Assembly: GCA_002393735.1 (NCBI GenBank)
Contig: DGTK01000012.1
Location: 1-54,186 of the forward strand
Length of the DNA stretch: 54,186 bases
Reading direction: 5' to 3'
Source: Lachnospiraceae bacterium UBA4338
GTDB lineage: Bacteria > Bacillota > Clostridia > Lachnospirales > Lachnospiraceae
The notes below the pieces were generated by a model. It was not told where the DNA came from. It was given only the letters and a program-made list of their open reading frames with translations, and ran no database searches. A program made the position numbers and the translations under genes. This document shows positions 15,095 to 24,004 of this stretch, piece after piece (within the stretch, counting starts at the first letter, position 1; every line of letters starts with the position of its first letter).

Positions 15095-16489
15095 CTACTT
15101 ACCCATACAGAATTTGGAGAAAATCTCATTAACCACATCTTCTCCTGTATCCATTCCAATTATCTCACCAAGTTTAGCATAAGAAATATACATGTCCACT
15201 GAATAAATATCTTCAGGAACACCATCCATTACTGCATTTATAACTTCTTCAAGATGAGCCTTCGCTTCATCAAGTAAAGTTTTATGTCTTACATTACTTA
15301 TGCATACTTCATCATTATACTTTATTTCATCATTGTAAAACATCTCTTTTATAATATTACTGATTTTATCTACACCAATATTATTCTTAACAGAGATTTC
15401 CACAATATGAACATTATTGTCATCTTCAAGAAAACTCTTTATTTCAGACTCTTCTATTTTGTTATCCACATCGGTTTTGTTGATAAGTATAATAGCCTTC
15501 TTATTATTAATTAATCCAAGAAGCTTCTTATCTTCTTCAGTAATACCAACTGAATTATCCAAAAGAAGCAAAATCAGGTCCGCGTTTTCATATATCTCTT
15601 TAGCTTTATTTATACCAATAGCTTCAACAACATCTGATGATTCCCTGATTCCTGCTGTATCAATAAGCTTAAGCAAAATCCCATCCAGATTAACTGTTTC
15701 TTCAACTGTATCCCTGGTAGTACCTGCAACATCAGTAACAATTGCTCTTTCATGTCCCACCAGATAATTAAGAAGTGAAGACTTACCAACATTAGGCTTA
15801 CCTATGATACCTGTAGTAATTCCTTCTTTAATTATTTTGCCATTATCATAAGAAGAAATTAACTTATCAACTCTTAAAATAATTTCTTTTACTTTTGAAA
15901 CCAGGGTTTCCTGATATTCATCCAAATCAATATGTTCAGGATCATCAAGTCCCGCTTCAATATATGCAATATTATAAAGCAGGTCTTCACGAATACTTAC
16001 AATTTCCTTATATAAACTTCCTTCAATCTGCGATATTGAATTAGAAGCAGCATATTCACTTTCAGATGCAATTAAATCCATAACTGCTTCAGCTTTACTT
16101 AAATCTATTCTTCCATTTAAGAAAGCTCTTTTGGTGAATTCGCCTCTGTCCGCAATCCTTGCGCCATTACCTGCAAGAAGATATAAGATTTTATTCATGA
16201 TATATGGACCACCATGACAGTTAATCTCAACCACATCTTCTTTGGTATAGGTATGTGGTGCTCTCATAAGAATAACCATAATCTCATCCACCATTTTATC
16301 ACCATCATATATATGGCCATAGTGAATGGTATGACTTTCCTTATCAGATAATTTACCATTTTTTAATTTAATTATCTTTTCTGCAATATCAATACATCCT
16401 TCGCCTGACATCCTTACTATACCTATACCGGATGGAGCAAGTCCCGAACTAATTGCACATATTGGGTCATCTAATCTGTAAGTATCCAT
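15095..16489 (-). CDS. mnmE: tRNA modification GTPase MnmE
   Basis: The 464-residue protein starts with the folate-binding domain (ICAISSGLAPSGIGIVRMSG). It carries a Ras-like G domain with G1 GKPNVGKSS, G3 DTAGI and G4 NKTD inserted in a helical domain, and ends CMGK, the MnmE C-x-G-K tail. It forms the MnmEG complex with the next gene's product. The start has AGGA eight bases upstream. A stem-loop terminator separates it from jag, so mnmE probably has its own promoter in the 86-base gap. Confidence 0.97.
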   Translation of the reverse strand: MDTYRLDDPICAISSGLAPSGIGIVRMSGEGCIDIAEKIIKLKNGKLSDKESHTIHYGHIYDGDKMVDEIMVILMRAPHTYTKEDVVEINCHGGPYIMNKILYLLAGNGARIADRGEFTKRAFLNGRIDLSKAEAVMDLIASESEYAASNSISQIEGSLYKEIVSIREDLLYNIAYIEAGLDDPEHIDLDEYQETLVSKVKEIILRVDKLISSYDNGKIIKEGITTGIIGKPNVGKSSLLNYLVGHERAIVTDVAGTTRDTVEETVNLDGILLKLIDTAGIRESSDVVEAIGINKAKEIYENADLILLLLDNSVGITEEDKKLLGLINNKKAIILINKTDVDNKIEESEIKSFLEDDNNVHIVEISVKNNIGVDKISNIIKEMFYNDEIKYNDEVCISNVRHKTLLDEAKAHLEEVINAVMDGVPEDIYSVDMYISYAKLGEIIGMDTGEDVVNEIFSKFCMGK

Positions 16490-16512
16490 ATTAATTCCTA
16501 AATATTTTAATA

Positions 16513-16536
16513 AAAGCTGCCTATAAAGACAGCTTT
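16513..16536 (-). terminator. Stem-loop between jag and mnmE
   Basis: AAAGCTG (16513-16519) and CAGCTTT (16530-16536) form a 7-bp stem with a ten-base loop, followed on the minus strand by a short T-rich run. It follows the jag stop and may end or attenuate the rpmH-rnpA-yidC-jag transcript. Confidence 0.6.
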
Positions 16537-16575
16537 ATTATATCATATACAACCTTAAGAGGTTGCCACTTAAAA

Positions 16576-17361
16576 TTATCCTCTCTTTGGAGAAATAACA
16601 ACTTTTCTATATGGCTCTTCACCCTCAGAATGTGTCTCTACATACTTATCACCCTGAAGTGCGGAATGAATAATTCTTCTTTCATAAGGATTCATTGGCT
16701 CTAAAGTAGTAGCTCTTCTTGTTCTCTTAACATTCTTGGCAATATTTCTTGCAAGATTTTCAAGAGTCTGTTTTCTTCTTTCTCTGTAATTCTCTGTATC
16801 AACTTTTACTCTGATATACTTATCAGTATACTTGTTGATTACAAGAGAAATAAGATACTGAAGTGAATCAAGGGTCTGACCTCTCTTACCGATAATATAA
16901 GAAGTATCATTACCGCTTAATTCAACACTTAATTCTTCATCATTTAATTCAGTCTTAATTTCAGCTTCAACATCCATTGCCTTAAGTACTTCTTTAAGAA
17001 ATTTAACTGCAACTTCTTCAATATCAACATCTGAAGCTTTTTTATCTGATGAAACGCCGGTAACATTTTCAACGATCCTGCTTGCCTGCTCTTTAGCTTC
17101 TTTTGCTGCAACTTTAACCGCCTCTTCTTCTAAAGCCTTCTTAGCTGCTTCTTCTTTAGCCTTGGCAATTTCTTCATCAGACTTAACTCTTGCTTTAATA
17201 ATTACCGGTTTTGAGTTAAAACCAAGAAATCCTGATGAACCTTCATCTATAACAACGTAATCCAGACAATCACTTGCTACAAGAAAACTCTGGCACGCAT
17301 TGGTAATTGCATCATCTTTTGTTTTGCCGCTAAATTCTTTATATTCTAAATTTGCATCCAT
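16576..17361 (-). CDS. jag: RNA-binding protein Jag (KhpB/EloR)
   Basis: The 261-residue protein has the three Jag parts. The N-terminal Jag_N domain (about 1-55) ends in GFLGFNSKP. A Lys/Ala/Glu-rich helical linker (about 60-110) follows, then a KH domain with IIGKRGQTLDSLQYLI and a C-terminal R3H domain with NPYERRIIH. In Firmicutes it partners KhpA and affects cell elongation and division. The ATG overlaps the yidC stop (TAATG), so it is translationally coupled. The linker is unusually Ala/Glu/Lys rich but in family style. Confidence 0.94.
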   Translation of the reverse strand: MDANLEYKEFSGKTKDDAITNACQSFLVASDCLDYVVIDEGSSGFLGFNSKPVIIKARVKSDEEIAKAKEEAAKKALEEEAVKVAAKEAKEQASRIVENVTGVSSDKKASDVDIEEVAVKFLKEVLKAMDVEAEIKTELNDEELSVELSGNDTSYIIGKRGQTLDSLQYLISLVINKYTDKYIRVKVDTENYRERRKQTLENLARNIAKNVKRTRRATTLEPMNPYERRIIHSALQGDKYVETHSEGEEPYRKVVISPKRG

Positions 17362-18824
17362 TATTTATTATTCCTCTCATTATAGTCTTTAACTAAATTA
17401 GCTTTGGAAGCTAAACTTCCCCCCGTACCGGACTTTTTATTATTAGTCTTATTAAGGTACTCTGTTGCTTTTTTTATCTGAGCTTCTCTTTCTTCCTTGC
17501 TTAAGTTTGAGCTTGGTTTTGTATTACTGCTATTATTGATATTTGCAGTATTTGTATTGGCAAGCTTGGCAATATTCTGAGTTAAAGTTCCGCCCTTTTC
17601 AATCTTTTTATTATATTTTTCAACATTCTTGGCAATTACTGCATCAATATCCATTTTATCAATATACTTATTGATAATAACCTGCTGAATGGTTCTTACA
17701 ACCGCACCTGCAATCCAGTAAAGTCCCATACCGGAAGGAAGGGTTAAACAAAATACTGCAGACATAAGCGGCATTGTAACATTCATCATCTTCATGGACT
17801 GCATCATAGGATTTTCTTCCTTACCAGGCTCTGTATTGGTATTAGCCTGAGGACTTAATTTAACATTAAGCCACTGGGTAAAAGCCGCCAGCAAAGGAAT
17901 CATAACAGCACCTATAATTATCCACCAGTTGGCACCTGACCAGTTAATTGAACCAAACTGCTTAAAGATGTGATCAACACCAAGTTCATTAAGAATAAGG
18001 TTACTTGGTGAATAACCCATGTTAAGACCTAAGAATACATTATATTTATCAAGTCTTTCAATTGTACTTGCAATATCCGGTCCTAAAGTAGAAAACTTGT
18101 CAGCAATTGAAGCCCATTCCTTTGTACTACATCTGTTAAGTACATCAATAAATGCGTTCTGAACTGTAATTACATCAGTATCTGTAATTGTTGGATTAAC
18201 CGAGCTGGCAAGTGCTGTGGATACAGTATCCTGAACTTTGGCAAAAGCCTCAGTCTGGAATACATCACCTTTAAATTGTTTTCTGAAATAAGCCGCTGCC
18301 TGCAATTCCGAAACAAAAGTATTACTTCCGTCCTGGACAATAAGATTGTTAACCAGTGGGAAGAAAGCACTTTTAACTTCCTTAACATATGCAGGTATTG
18401 CATAGATTACTCTGTAAAGAGCAAACAGAATCGGCATCTGGATAAGTAACTGAAGACAGCTGCCTGTAGGAGAAACTCCATACTTGGCATATACAGCCGA
18501 TGTTTCCTGCTGCATCTTTGTCATTGATTCATTATCGGTTTTGCCTTTGTATTTATCCTGAATCTTCTTTATTTCAGGATTCATAATTGCAGAAAACTTA
18601 GAGAATTTCTGCTGTTTAATGGTAAGAGGTAATAATAAAAGGTAAATAATAATTGTAAATATAATTATTGATAAACCTATATTTGGATACCATACACCTT
18701 CTTTACCAAATAGATTTATTACAAAATTCTGTACCCAGAAGATTCCCTCCATTATAAGACCAAGAAGTTTAGAAACCGGTCCAATAATAAAGGAAGAATT
18801 CTGAGTTAATAAACAATAAAACAC
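17361..18824 (-). CDS. yidC: Membrane protein insertase YidC/Oxa1
   Basis: The 487-residue protein uses GTG (18822-18824) with GGAGG seven bases upstream. The core has the five-helix YidC/Oxa1 plan: an amphipathic start, SIIIFTIIIYLLLLPLTIKQ, a cytoplasmic helical hairpin (FSAIMNPEIKKIQDKYKG) and later helices including MPLMSAVFCLTLPSGMGLYW. The region about 150-270 is a larger external loop than in Bacillus SpoIIIJ, and the C-terminus is a basic, Asn/Lys-rich tail (about 400-487). It inserts and folds membrane proteins alone or with SecYEG. Confidence 0.95.
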   Translation of the reverse strand: MFYCLLTQNSSFIIGPVSKLLGLIMEGIFWVQNFVINLFGKEGVWYPNIGLSIIIFTIIIYLLLLPLTIKQQKFSKFSAIMNPEIKKIQDKYKGKTDNESMTKMQQETSAVYAKYGVSPTGSCLQLLIQMPILFALYRVIYAIPAYVKEVKSAFFPLVNNLIVQDGSNTFVSELQAAAYFRKQFKGDVFQTEAFAKVQDTVSTALASSVNPTITDTDVITVQNAFIDVLNRCSTKEWASIADKFSTLGPDIASTIERLDKYNVFLGLNMGYSPSNLILNELGVDHIFKQFGSINWSGANWWIIIGAVMIPLLAAFTQWLNVKLSPQANTNTEPGKEENPMMQSMKMMNVTMPLMSAVFCLTLPSGMGLYWIAGAVVRTIQQVIINKYIDKMDIDAVIAKNVEKYNKKIEKGGTLTQNIAKLANTNTANINNSSNTKPSSNLSKEEREAQIKKATEYLNKTNNKKSGTGGSLASKANLVKDYNERNNK

Positions 18825-18854
18825 TAGTTTTCCTCCGAAATATAAACAGAATCG

Positions 18855-19064
18855 TTAGGGAACCGGATCATATCCGCCTTTGGAAAAAGGATTACAACGA
18901 AGTATTCTCCACGCAGTTAAAGCCGACCCTTTTATTGCCCCGTGCTTTTCAACAGCCTGAATTCCATAACATGAACATGATGGAAAATAAGGACATTTGG
19001 TCGACTTATATGGAGATATATATTTTTGATATGTTTTAATCGATCCTATTAATATTTTTTTCAT
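18855..19064 (-). CDS. yidD: Membrane protein insertion efficiency factor YidD
   Basis: The protein is 69 residues from ATG 19064 (MKKILIGSIKTYQKYISPYK). It carries the conserved CPYFPSCSCYGIQAVEKHG and RILRCNPFSKGGYDPVP motifs. YidD helps insertion of YidC substrates at the inner face of the membrane. The frame stays open 16 codons upstream inside rnpA, but the family start and motif spacing favour 19064. No clear ribosome site is seen there, so translation is probably coupled to rnpA, which it overlaps by 29 bases. Confidence 0.9.
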   Translation of the reverse strand: MKKILIGSIKTYQKYISPYKSTKCPYFPSCSCYGIQAVEKHGAIKGSALTAWRILRCNPFSKGGYDPVP

Positions 19065-19398
19065 TATTAATAATATGATGAGAATTAGACAGGCGGATAA
19101 GAGCATTTTCAATATGCCCGTAATCTGCAGTTGCTGCAGACGTTCTGCCTATGACTACTATGTCTAAACCACTATTAAACAAATTCTCATGCAGTCTGTA
19201 AGCTTCTTTAACCAGACGTTTAACTCTGTGTCTGATTACACTGTTACCTACTTTTTTGCTTACCGATATTCCAAGTCTGTTAATTCCAAGTCCGTTTTCC
19301 ACAACGTATATTACTAAATAATTATTTCCTTTTGACTTTCCTGAATTATAAACTTTTTTAAAATCAGTATTTTTCTTTAATGAAACTGTTTTTAACAT
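19036..19398 (-). CDS. rnpA: Ribonuclease P protein component
   Basis: The 120-residue protein carries the RNR signature KKVGNSVIRHRVKRLVKEAYR and the N-terminal NTDFKKVYNSGKS strand motif. It is the protein cofactor of RNase P, which removes tRNA 5' leaders. It lies 41 bases after rpmH and overlaps yidD, the standard Firmicutes order. Confidence 0.96.
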   Translation of the reverse strand: MLKTVSLKKNTDFKKVYNSGKSKGNNYLVIYVVENGLGINRLGISVSKKVGNSVIRHRVKRLVKEAYRLHENLFNSGLDIVVIGRTSAATADYGHIENALIRLSNSHHIINNEKNINRID

Positions 19399-19439
19399 AT
19401 TTTTCTTATAAGAAGAAAAAAGACCACAATAAATGCGGC

Positions 19440-19574
19440 CTATGCTGATAATTTCTTTCTTCCTTTAGCTCTTCTTGCTGCAAGAACTTTTCTTCCGCCG
19501 GCACTGCTCATTCTTGATCTGAAACCATGAACTTTTGCTCTCTGTCTTTTCTTAGGCTGAAATGTCATTTTCAT
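19440..19574 (-). CDS. rpmH: 50S ribosomal protein L34
   Basis: A 44-residue, very basic protein reading MKMTFQPKKRQRAKVHGF and ending AKGRKKLSA, the L34 sequence at full length. The start at 19574 has AAAGGAGGTG about ten bases upstream and a strong promoter at 19614-19642. It is the first gene of the leftward block from the origin. Confidence 0.97.
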   Translation of the reverse strand: MKMTFQPKKRQRAKVHGFRSRMSSAGGRKVLAARRAKGRKKLSA

Positions 19575-19613
19575 AGATAGGCACCTCCTTTTCTCGTGTG
19601 GAAACACAAATCG

Positions 19614-19642
19614 ATTATAAATGAAATATTTTTTTACGTCAA
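19614..19642 (-). promoter_or_regulatory. Promoter of the rpmH operon
   Basis: On the minus strand TTGACG (19637-19642), a 17-base spacer and TATAAT (19614-19619) lie 40 bases before the rpmH start. The match is near consensus. Confidence 0.88.
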
Positions 19643-19737
19643 CTAAAAATTAATAATATTATCAATAAAAATGCCTAAAATAAAGGATTTATAATTTTTT
19701 TATAATACCAGGTTTCTAATAATAGTTTTACATAATG

Positions 19738-19823
19738 TTATCCCCAAAATGTGAATAACTTGTTGATAAATAATGGTTATAATCATCAAAAATCCCTATT
19801 TTATCGTATTTATATGTTGATAA
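19738..19823 (+). other. oriC, DnaA-box cluster upstream of dnaA
   Basis: Four DnaA-box-like nonamers occur in 86 bases: TTATCCCCA (19738-19746), TGTGAATAA (19750-19758), TGTTGATAA (19761-19769) and TGTTGATAA (19815-19823). Their forms differ from TTATCCACA by one base each, and three are inverted relative to the first. The surrounding 19575-19990 region has no gene, is very AT-rich, and separates the divergent rpmH and dnaA operons. This is the classic upstream half of a bipartite Firmicutes origin. Confidence 0.85.
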
Positions 19824-19915
19824 CTTTTAAACACAGGTTTATATAACTGGGTTAAAATTGTTTATAAATATTTTATTTTTACTATTTTAGTTTACATAAT
19901 TATTAAAGTAAAAGT

Positions 19916-19944
19916 TTGAAATTTTTACTATTTTAAGGTATTAT
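19916..19944 (+). promoter_or_regulatory. dnaA promoter
   Basis: TTGAAA (19916-19921), a 17-base spacer and TATTAT (19939-19944) lie 46 bases upstream of the dnaA ATG. The DnaA boxes just upstream make DnaA autoregulation plausible. Confidence 0.75.
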
Positions 19945-19990
19945 ATATAAGGAGTTAATTGTTGTTAAAATTAGGAGCAATTTTAAATTG

Positions 19991-21364
19991 ATGACAGAAA
20001 TTGAGAAATTTTATCTTCTTAATGATAACTGGGATAAAATTAAGAAAACAGTAAAAGATACATATGATATTTCCAATGTAGCATATGATACTTTCATAGA
20101 TAATATGAAACTGGATTCCATAAGTGAAAATACAGTTTACATTATTATTCCTAATAAGAAGAGTATTATTAGTTTCATTACCAAGAGTTATACAGACTTT
20201 TTCACAGTTACGGTTACTGAATTCATTAATGATGGTATTTCATATAATGTAATATTTAAATCTGAAGAAGAAGATGTAACTCAGAAGACTAATACTACAA
20301 AACTTGATTTTAATCTTATTGAGAAATCTAATCTTAATCCAAAATTTACATTTGATAATTTTGTAAGAGGAGATAATAACTCTTTTGCCCTTGAGGCATC
20401 AGTTGCTGTTGCCAATGCTCCGGGAATTGAATTTAATCCTTTATTTATATATGGTAATTCAGGACTTGGTAAGACACATCTGCTTCATTCAATTGGTCAT
20501 TATATTTTAGAGAAAGATAATACCAAGAATGTTCTTTATGTGAATTGTAAATCTTTCCTTAATGAACTTATTCCTGCCATTAGTGGTGGTAAACAGAATA
20601 TTATAGATGCTTTCAGGAAGAAATATCTCTCGGTGGATATTTTGCTATTTGATGATATCCAGTTTATTAAAGATAAGAAATCTTCAATGGAAGAATTCTT
20701 CTATACATTTGAATACTTATGTAATAACAATAAAGCCATTGTTATTTCATCTGATAAGCCACCAAAGGAATTCGAGGATTTTGATGAAAGATATATTTCA
20801 AGATTCTCCATGGGCTTAATTGCTGATATTCAGCCACCTTCATATGAAACAAGATATGCAATTTTACAAAAATTAAATTCTCAGCATAATAATATATTTA
20901 ATGATGAAGTTCTTTCCTATATATCTACAAATGTTGATACTGATATCAGATCACTTGAAGGTGCATATAAGAATGTTATTCAGTATGCAAGAATATATGG
21001 AATTAAGGATATAACAATAGAACATGTTAATGAAGCTATTAAAGAATATATATCTTTTAATAAGAAGAGACCTATAACTCCTCAGAAGATTATGAATGCA
21101 GTAGCTGAACATTATAATATTGATATTTCAGAACTTTTATCATCCAGCAGAAGATCAGAAGTAGTATTTCCAAGACAGATTATATACTATCTGTGTTCAA
21201 CCATGACTGGAGAAACACAGCAAAATATAGCTAAACTTTTAGACAGAAAAGATCATTCAACTGTTATTTCCGGATCTAATAAGATTAAGGAAAAGGTTGA
21301 AAAAGATGATAATTTTAGAAATGAAATAGAAGTTATTAAGAATAAAATTACTTCTATATATTAA
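19991..21364 (+). CDS. dnaA: Chromosomal replication initiator protein DnaA
   Basis: The 457-residue protein has all DnaA domains. An N-terminal domain I covers about 1-85, with a short linker. The AAA+ domain has Walker A GNSGLGKTH (155-163) and Walker B ILLFDDIQF. The C-terminal domain IV carries the DnaA signature GETQQNIAKLLDRKDHSTVI. It opens oriC and loads the helicase. The start is ATG 19991; a TTG immediately before it (19988) is slightly better spaced from AGGAG at 19973-19977 and cannot be excluded. DnaA boxes flank the gene on both sides. Confidence 0.98.
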   Translation: MTEIEKFYLLNDNWDKIKKTVKDTYDISNVAYDTFIDNMKLDSISENTVYIIIPNKKSIISFITKSYTDFFTVTVTEFINDGISYNVIFKSEEEDVTQKTNTTKLDFNLIEKSNLNPKFTFDNFVRGDNNSFALEASVAVANAPGIEFNPLFIYGNSGLGKTHLLHSIGHYILEKDNTKNVLYVNCKSFLNELIPAISGGKQNIIDAFRKKYLSVDILLFDDIQFIKDKKSSMEEFFYTFEYLCNNNKAIVISSDKPPKEFEDFDERYISRFSMGLIADIQPPSYETRYAILQKLNSQHNNIFNDEVLSYISTNVDTDIRSLEGAYKNVIQYARIYGIKDITIEHVNEAIKEYISFNKKRPITPQKIMNAVAEHYNIDISELLSSSRRSEVVFPRQIIYYLCSTMTGETQQNIAKLLDRKDHSTVISGSNKIKEKVEKDDNFRNEIEVIKNKITSIY

Positions 21365-21380
21365 TATAACAAATATTTTT

Positions 21381-21560
21381 TGTGGATTAATGCTGACAAA
21401 TCTTATATTTATAAATAATTAAAAACATCTTATAAATTAAAGAAATCCTTATTTTACAAGGCTTTAAGGCATTTATCAACATATAAACACACCTTATTAT
21501 TATTACTATTATTTAACTTACTATATTATTTATTTTTTAATTAATTAGTTAATTAATTTA
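21381..21560 (+). other. oriC, DnaA boxes and DNA unwinding region between dnaA and dnaN
   Basis: DnaA-box-like nonamers TGTGGATTA (21381-21389) and TTATCAACA (21473-21481) precede an almost pure A/T tract. At 21494-21513 the plus strand reads in TTA/CTA triplets, whose complement is the TAG/TAA triplet pattern of the DnaA-trio described in Bacillus. The A/T tract (to about 21560) is the likely unwinding site. The whole dnaA-dnaN gap has no gene and the dnaN ribosome site follows at its end. Confidence 0.85.
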
Positions 21561-21575
21561 AGACAGGAGGCACTT

Positions 21576-22682
21576 ATGCAGATCAGTATTTCCAAAAACG
21601 ATTTATTGGATGGTATTAATACAGTTATTAAAGCTGTAGATAATTCCAACAGATATGTTAATTCATTATATGAATGTCTTTTAATAGATGCTTCATCCAA
21701 TAAAATAAGATTTGTTGCCAATAATGAAGAGATTGGTATTGAAACAGTAGTTGAAGGAAAGATTATTAAAAATGGTAAAATAGCCATCGCTGCTCATTTC
21801 TTACAGGATACTATCAGAAATATTCCTGATGGTGAAATAAATATTTATACAGATGATAATTTGGTTGTAACCATTAAGAGTGGTTCAATTGAATATAATA
21901 TTAATGGTAAAGATGGAGACAGCTTTAATGATCTGGCTCCAATTAAGAGAGAAGAAAAACTTGTTATTAATGAACTTATTTTAAAGAACATGATAACAAA
22001 AACAATTTTCTCAATAAGTGAATCAAATGCCAATAAGGTTTTAAGTGGTGAATCATTTATTGTAAGAAACGGTAATTTATGTATTAAAGGTATTGATGGA
22101 AACAGAGTATCAGTACGTAACCAGAAAGTTGATGATGCTTCACTTGATAAAGAAATTGTTATTCCTGGAAAGAGCTTAAAGGAAATTATTAAATTAATTG
22201 GTTCAGATCCGGAAAAGAATATAACATTATATTTTATGCCAAGTCATTTAGCATTTGAATATGATGAAACATTAATTGTTGTAAGATTAATTGATGGTAA
22301 GTTTATTAATATTGATAATTTCTTTATTAAGGATTATGAAACCAAGGCTACTTTCAACAGAACAGAGCTGGTTAACAGCTTAGAGAGAACACTTCCTCTT
22401 ATTAGAGAAGATAAGAAGCCTGTAATTATTGATATTAATAAAGATGTATTTGAAGTTAAACTGGTAACCAATTACGGTTCTTACTATGATAAGTTATTTA
22501 TAAGTACCGAAGGAATTAATATTAAGATTGCCTTAAATCCTAAATTCTTACTGGATGCTCTTAAGGCAATTGATGATGATGAAGTTAGTCTTTTCTTCAT
22601 GAGTCAGAAGAATCCTTGCTTTATAAGAGATGAGAATGATTCTTATATTTACATTGTAATGCCGGTAAATATTAACTTGTAA
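21576..22682 (+). CDS. dnaN: DNA polymerase III beta subunit (sliding clamp)
   Basis: The 368-residue protein matches DnaN length and three-domain plan. The start is MQISISKNDLLDGINTVIKAV, with the domain III end FLMSQKNPCFIRDE followed by YIYIVMPV (typical ..Y.lMPmr). It encircles DNA and tethers the polymerase. AGGAGG lies seven bases before the ATG. It follows the origin's unwinding region. Confidence 0.97.
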   Translation: MQISISKNDLLDGINTVIKAVDNSNRYVNSLYECLLIDASSNKIRFVANNEEIGIETVVEGKIIKNGKIAIAAHFLQDTIRNIPDGEINIYTDDNLVVTIKSGSIEYNINGKDGDSFNDLAPIKREEKLVINELILKNMITKTIFSISESNANKVLSGESFIVRNGNLCIKGIDGNRVSVRNQKVDDASLDKEIVIPGKSLKEIIKLIGSDPEKNITLYFMPSHLAFEYDETLIVVRLIDGKFINIDNFFIKDYETKATFNRTELVNSLERTLPLIREDKKPVIIDINKDVFEVKLVTNYGSYYDKLFISTEGINIKIALNPKFLLDALKAIDDDEVSLFFMSQKNPCFIRDENDSYIYIVMPVNINL

Positions 22683-22696
22683 ATAAAGGAGTTAAA

Positions 22697-22903
22697 GTGG
22701 ATTCAATTACTATAAGAGACGAATTTATTAAACTTGGACAGGCCATGAAGTTAGCCAGTATGGTTTCTTCCGGAGTTGATGCCAAAATGGTTATAACTGA
22801 AGGCCAGGTTAAAGTTAATGGTGAAGTATGTCTTCAAAGAGGTAAAAAATTATATTCAGGTGATGTTATTGAATATAATAATCAAAAGGTTAGTATTAAT
22901 TGA
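22697..22903 (+). CDS. yaaA: S4-domain RNA-binding protein YaaA
   Basis: This 68-residue protein consists of one S4 domain, with the alpha-L motif FIKLGQAMKLASMVSSGVDA and VKVNGEVCLQRGKKLYSGD. It always sits between dnaN and recF in Firmicutes. RNA binding, probably to ribosome assembly intermediates, is known for relatives. It starts at GTG 22697 with AAAGGAG five bases upstream. Confidence 0.93.
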   Translation: MDSITIRDEFIKLGQAMKLASMVSSGVDAKMVITEGQVKVNGEVCLQRGKKLYSGDVIEYNNQKVSIN

Positions 22904-22918
22904 TTTTAAGAGGTTTAA

Positions 22919-24004
22919 ATGTATATAAAATCTGTGGAATTGTCTAATTATCGTAATTATGACAGTTTGGATCTGGATTTAAATAATGGTAATACTATTC
23001 TTTATGGAGATAATGCTCAGGGAAAAACAAATATTCTTGAAGCAATAGGAATGTGTGCTACTGCCAGAAGTCATAGAAGAAATAAGGATAGTGAACTTAT
23101 TAAATTTGGATGTGAAGAGGCACATATAAAAACCATTCTAAATAAAGATAATGAAGATATATCAATAGATATGCATCTTCGTAAAGGTAAAAATAAATTT
23201 ATTGCCATAAATAAGGAAAAAGTTCCTAAAGTATCTGATCTTATAGGAGTAATGAATATAATATTTTTTTCTCCTGAAGATTTAAATATTATTAAGGATG
23301 GTCCTGTATTTCGTAGAAATTTTGTAGACATGCAACTTTGCCAGTTAGATAATTTCTACATTTATAATTTCAATAATTATAACAAAATCATCGAGCAGAG
23401 AAATTCTTTATTAAGGGATTTATATTTTAATCCAACTTTAAAAGATACTCTGGATATATGGGATAATCAGATAGAATCCTATGGAAGCAAGATAATTGAA
23501 AGAAGAGAAACTTTCATAGAACAGCTTAATGAAATAATTGAAGGCATTCATTTTAACCTGTCGGGTTCTAAGGAAAAGATTAAAATTATTTATAAACCGA
23601 ATGTTGGTAAAGATGATATTGGAATAATGCTGAAAGCCAATCAGCAGTCTGATATCAAGAATAAAATAACATCGGTAGGACCTCACAGAGATGATCTGAT
23701 TTTTACCATTAATGATATGGATGTAAGAAAATTCGGATCCCAGGGTCAGCAAAGATGTGCTGCTTTATCACTAAAACTGGCACAAATTGAAATAGTTAAA
23801 AAAATTATTAATGATAATCCTATTTTGCTTTTGGATGATGTTTTATCTGAACTTGACAGTAACAGACAGAATTTCTTACTTAATACAATAGGAGATATTC
23901 AGACAATTATTACATGTACAGGTCTGGATGAATTCGTTAACAGCAGAATAGAAATAGACAGAATATATAGAATTACCGCAGGCAATGTGGAGGAAACCAA
24001 ATGA
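22919..24004 (+). CDS. recF: DNA replication and repair protein RecF
   Basis: The 361-residue SMC-like ATPase has Walker A GDNAQGKTN, the signature FGSQGQQRCAALSLKLAQ and Walker B PILLLDDVLSELD. RecF loads RecA at gapped DNA with RecO/RecR. The stop overlaps the gyrB ATG (ATGA), so the two are co-translated. Start spacing and length are standard. Confidence 0.97.
   Translation: MYIKSVELSNYRNYDSLDLDLNNGNTILYGDNAQGKTNILEAIGMCATARSHRRNKDSELIKFGCEEAHIKTILNKDNEDISIDMHLRKGKNKFIAINKEKVPKVSDLIGVMNIIFFSPEDLNIIKDGPVFRRNFVDMQLCQLDNFYIYNFNNYNKIIEQRNSLLRDLYFNPTLKDTLDIWDNQIESYGSKIIERRETFIEQLNEIIEGIHFNLSGSKEKIKIIYKPNVGKDDIGIMLKANQQSDIKNKITSVGPHRDDLIFTINDMDVRKFGSQGQQRCAALSLKLAQIEIVKKIINDNPILLLDDVLSELDSNRQNFLLNTIGDIQTIITCTGLDEFVNSRIEIDRIYRITAGNVEETK

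Noticed and set aside
19065..19112. A longer YidD start inside rnpA giving a hydrophobic leader
   Set aside because: No ribosome site and it lies in rnpA coding sequence; the family start at 19064 fits better.
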